Source: JBAXAM01 sp037142515
GTDB lineage: Bacteria > Pseudomonadota > Gammaproteobacteria > UBA9339
Length of the DNA: 8,546 nt
Assembly: GCA_037142515.1 (NCBI GenBank)
Contig: JBAXAM010000041.1
Location: 1 to 8,546, forward strand
Direction of reading: 5' to 3'
In this document: piece after piece, positions 6,697-8,546 of the stretch
Layout: the number at the start of each line of letters is the position of its first letter
Position numbering within the stretch: position 1 is the first letter of the stretch
Program-made: the position numbers and the translations under genes
The notes under the pieces: model-generated
What the model was told of the DNA's origin: nothing
Database searches by the model: none
The model's input: the letters and a program-made list of their open reading frames with translations, nothing else

Positions 6697-7800
6697 TTAA
6701 GATTTCAAATTTTCTACTAGGGCTTTAGGATAATTCAGCTCTTGTTTTAAATAATTTTCTTTAGCGGTAGCAATGGCATTCTTTAATTTTTCTTCTAACA
6801 CAGCCTTGGGTGGTAACTCTGTCAAATATTGAGCAACATGTATTCCGCTAGCGTCTAGCTCCAAATACTCCACATCCTCCTGATCCTTATCAGCGCAAAG
6901 TATAATGCCCAAAGGTTTTTCTTCTCCTAGGCGACGTTCGTGTTTATCTAACCAACGTAAATACCATTCCATTTGTCCCTTGTGAGCAGGCTCAAATGCG
7001 TCTAATTTTAATTCTATCGCAATTAACCTGTGTAAGCGCCTATGGAAAAATAGCAAATCCAAATAACGATCCTTGTTGTTTGTACTCATGCGCTTTTGTC
7101 TTGCTACAAAACAAAAGTCAGTTCCCAATTCTTGAATAAATTCTGTTATCTGATTGAGAATAGCCGATTCTAAATCAGCTTCACTATAAGTGTCTTTTAG
7201 GCCAGTGAAATTTAGAAAACAAGGATCACGAAAAACCAAGTCCGGCGATAGTTCGCCAGTTTCTTTTATATTTTGTAGTTGTTGCTTGATAACTTCATCT
7301 GGTTTTTTACTTAACGCGGTGCGCTCAAAAAGCATTCCATCTATTTTGTTCTTTAAGGTGCGTACGCTCCATTGTTCAATGTTGCACATTTGGGTATAAA
7401 AATCACGCTTCAAGTCATCTGCTATAGTACAAAACAACAACAAATGGGACCACGACAATTGTCTCGACAGTGTCGAGACAATCTCTTTTTCTGGAAATAG
7501 TTTGGCAAATCGCACCATGCGGAATAAGCTGGGACGGCTGTACCCCTTGCCGTACTTCGATGTTAATTGCTCCGCAAGGCGATTGATAATTTGCTCGCCA
7601 TATTCAGCACGTATATCCCCCAAAATAGCTTGATTAATTCTGGAGCCAATTAACCAATTCAATAAGACCAGCGTAGAATTGAACTCTCGGGCAACTTTTT
7701 GTCTACCATTCTCGATAAGATGGCTAATTTCGATCAATAATTGATCGTGATTTAGGTTGGTGCTATCTATTTCGGTTTCTAATTTAGCTATGTTTTTCAA
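6697..7800 (-). CDS. DUF1016/YhcG-family PD-(D/E)xK nuclease
   Basis: A 367-residue protein with the two-domain layout of the YhcG family. The N-terminal DUF1016_N helical region covers about 20-165, with ARE(F)NSTLVLLNWLIGSRI, YGEQIINRLAEQLTSKYGKGYS and the family hallmark STLSRQLSWSH at 109-119. The C-terminal nuclease-like domain covers about 190-345. Its PD-(D/E)xK core is visible: Asp248 (RYLDLLF), Glu263-x-Lys265 (AIELKLD) and Gln276 (KGQMEWYLRWLD). The family is widespread on mobile elements and beside restriction-modification genes, but its substrate is not settled. The start is supported by GAAGGAAG at 7808-7815, 7 bp upstream. It lies between the pRiA4b ORF-3 gene (38-bp gap) and tnpA (21-bp gap), so it is co-transcribed cargo. 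A 25-bp perfect palindrome lies in its coding sequence. Confidence 0.9.
   Translation of the reverse strand: MKNIAKLETEIDSTNLNHDQLLIEISHLIENGRQKVAREFNSTLVLLNWLIGSRINQAILGDIRAEYGEQIINRLAEQLTSKYGKGYSRPSLFRMVRFAKLFPEKEIVSTLSRQLSWSHLLLFCTIADDLKRDFYTQMCNIEQWSVRTLKNKIDGMLFERTALSKKPDEVIKQQLQNIKETGELSPDLVFRDPCFLNFTGLKDTYSEADLESAILNQITEFIQELGTDFCFVARQKRMSTNNKDRYLDLLFFHRRLHRLIAIELKLDAFEPAHKGQMEWYLRWLDKHERRLGEEKPLGIILCADKDQEDVEYLELDASGIHVAQYLTELPPKAVLEEKLKNAIATAKENYLKQELNYPKALVENLKS
7458..7482. repeat. 25-bp perfect palindrome inside the DUF1016 gene
   Basis: Arms ATTGTCTCGACA (7458-7469) and TGTCGAGACAAT (7471-7482) flank a single central G. It encodes part of the conserved IVSTLSRQL stretch, so protein constraint explains some of the sequence but not the perfect symmetry. 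It could form a hairpin in mRNA or be a protein-binding site. Confidence 0.7.
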
Positions 7801-7807
7801 AAAAATA

Positions 7808-7815
7808 CTTCCTTC
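7808..7815 (-). promoter_or_regulatory. Ribosome binding site for the DUF1016 gene
   Basis: Reads GAAGGAAG on the minus strand, 7 bp before the ATG at 7800, and confirms that start codon. Confidence 0.65.
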
Positions 7816-7838
7816 AAAAAAGTTACCAGGGTGTTTGT

Positions 7839-8456
7839 TTAAGACTCAAAAGCGATTTTCCAACGCTTTTTAGGATTATCAAAATGCACATTTTGTGGGT
7901 TGAATTTTTCGGAATCAAAACTACCACCCGCCCATTCCAGCATGCTTTGGTGTTCTTCATGTTGTGGGTTATTTATTATTTCCAGGAAATTTTCGTATCC
8001 ACCAACACCGCCGCAATCCTCGGGTGGACAAGCACGCTCTCCATCCAAACAAAGAGGATATTTTTTGTTTTCATTTCGCGGATAAATTCCTTCAAACTTA
8101 ATAAGATGTCGCCAACTATCTCCAAAATCATATAAATATGGAATTTGTTCATTGTCTGGGATAGTAAAATAATCATCCAATTTTAGCTCCCACCCAGCTA
8201 AGGTTTTGTGGTCGTCCATTGCTACTTCGCCATACTCCTGTTCCGGGATCCCAACTATTTCTTTTTTCCCTGCTTCAGAATTAATTAGTTCAAATTGATG
8301 CAAATGACTATCAGACCACCCCATCGCATCTTGTATAGCAACATGTAAGTCCCAAAAATTATATTCTCCCGGCACTTGTATCCTACGCCATATTTTTTGC
8401 TTAATCTCCTCAAGAGTTATTTTGAATTGATAGATCTGATTAAATTTTTTCGCCAT
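7839..8456 (-). CDS. Plasmid pRiA4b ORF-3 family protein
   Basis: A 205-residue protein matching the pRiA4b ORF-3-like family (named after a Rhizobium plasmid gene). Visible hallmarks are an early IWRRIQVP (22-29), FWDLHVAIQDAMGWSDSHLH (34-53), the YDFGDSW motif (109-115), RACPPEDCGGVGGY (141-154, with Cys143 and Cys148) and a final KFNPQNVHFDNPKKRW. The length is normal for the family. The molecular function is unknown; it is a small cytosolic alpha/beta protein often carried on plasmids and transposons. It is the first gene of the operon. AAGGAGG lies 8 bp before its ATG, the best Shine-Dalgarno sequence of the element. Any promoter must lie in or next to the right terminal repeat, since only 90 bp remain upstream. 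I saw no convincing -35/-10 pair there. Confidence 0.9.
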   Translation of the reverse strand: MAKKFNQIYQFKITLEEIKQKIWRRIQVPGEYNFWDLHVAIQDAMGWSDSHLHQFELINSEAGKKEIVGIPEQEYGEVAMDDHKTLAGWELKLDDYFTIPDNEQIPYLYDFGDSWRHLIKFEGIYPRNENKKYPLCLDGERACPPEDCGGVGGYENFLEIINNPQHEEHQSMLEWAGGSFDSEKFNPQNVHFDNPKKRWKIAFES

Positions 8457-8464
8457 TTGGCAAT

Positions 8465-8471
8465 CCTCCTT
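8465..8471 (-). promoter_or_regulatory. Strong ribosome binding site for the pRiA4b ORF-3 gene
   Basis: Reads AAGGAGG on the minus strand with 8-bp spacing to the ATG at 8456. Strong initiation here would serve the whole operon if the downstream genes are coupled. Confidence 0.75.
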
Positions 8472-8478
8472 ATATTAA

Positions 8479-8510
8479 AAAGTTCCCAGAATAGGCCGAG
8501 AGGGAACTTT
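8479..8510. promoter_or_regulatory. Candidate tyrosine-recombinase core site (AAAGTTCCC-N14-GGGAACTTT)
   Basis: Two perfect 9-bp inverted arms (8479-8487 and 8502-8510) surround a 14-bp spacer, 32 bp in all, upstream of the first gene of the operon. The size and symmetry fit a tyrosine-recombinase core, where inner arm bases are often less conserved. As I recall, the Tn4430 IRS core is a similar inverted pair next to tnpI. It could instead be an operator for the operon. Half-site-like AAGTTCCCT copies also occur at 2893-2901 and 2976-2984. Confidence 0.5.
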
Positions 8511-8546
8511 AGCACTGAAAAACAGCAGAAAACGAGGGATATATTA
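8492..8546 (-). repeat. Right terminal inverted repeat (at least 55 bp, cut by the window end)
   Basis: It is the exact reverse complement of 2939-2993. The match runs to the last base of the window, so the repeat may be longer. Its inner limit (8492) falls inside the spacer of the candidate recombinase core site. Confidence 0.92.

Larger units (their letters stand above)
2939..8546 (-). mobile_element. Tn3-family transposon with tyrosine recombinase and two cargo genes
   Basis: A block of about 5.6 kb is bounded by a perfect inverted repeat of at least 55 bp. It encodes, all on the minus strand, a Tn3 transposase, an adjoining tyrosine recombinase, a DUF1016 nuclease and a pRiA4b ORF-3 protein. 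It sits next to a truncated ORF6N gene. The exact ends are not fixed. The repeat may continue past base 8546, the homology break in ORF6N (about 2840) lies 100 bp left of the repeat start, and neither a canonical GGGG Tn3 terminus nor a 5-bp target duplication can be shown here. The organisation is most like Tn4430-type elements that use a tyrosine recombinase in place of a serine resolvase. Confidence 0.85.

Noticed and set aside
7884..8176. Short frames overlapping the pRiA4b ORF-3 gene
   Set aside because: They are shadows of a well-supported gene with recognisable family motifs and a strong ribosome binding site.
8457..8546. Sigma-70 promoter for the operon (TATTCT or TAATAT as -10)
   Set aside because: No acceptable -35 sits at 16-18 bp from either hexamer, so I did not annotate one.

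Overview
The window looks like part of a plasmid (or plasmid-like element) from an AT-rich gammaproteobacterium, invaded by a Tn3-family transposon. The plasmid reading rests on a ParA-type partition ATPase followed 2 bp later by a gene with DNA iterons inside its reading frame. The host is an inference from protein flavour and base composition. A Legionella/Coxiella-like intracellular bacterium would fit, but nothing in the sequence proves it.

Layout. Bases 1-341 are non-coding, with short direct repeats and a palindrome just before parA. On the + strand, parA (342-1313) and a 438-residue putative replication or centromere-binding protein (1316-2632) form a tightly coupled pair. The second gene contains about 20 copies of an 11-bp repeat (consensus AACAAACCGAC) in two blocks that flank its winged-helix domain. 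At 2710 an ORF6N-domain gene begins but loses its family sequence after about 44 codons and runs into the transposon end.

The right two thirds is one minus-strand operon. In order of transcription it encodes a pRiA4b ORF-3-like protein (8456-7839), a DUF1016/YhcG-type PD-(D/E)xK nuclease (7800-6697), a full-length Tn3 transposase with an intact DDE triad (6675-3700) and a short tyrosine recombinase with all its catalytic residues (3700-2996). A perfect inverted repeat of at least 55 bp bounds the block (2939-2993 and 8492-8546). The window stops inside the right copy, so its outer limit is unknown.

The pairing of a Tn3 transposase with a tyrosine recombinase recalls Tn4430 (TnpA/TnpI), where transposition forms a cointegrate and the recombinase resolves it. 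A 32-bp inverted pair (9-bp arms, 14-bp spacer) at 8479-8510 is a good candidate for the recombinase core site, and the identity between the two terminal repeats ends inside its spacer. The two other cargo genes share the transposase operon. Their contribution is unknown, with element stabilisation, defence, or help with transposition as possibilities.
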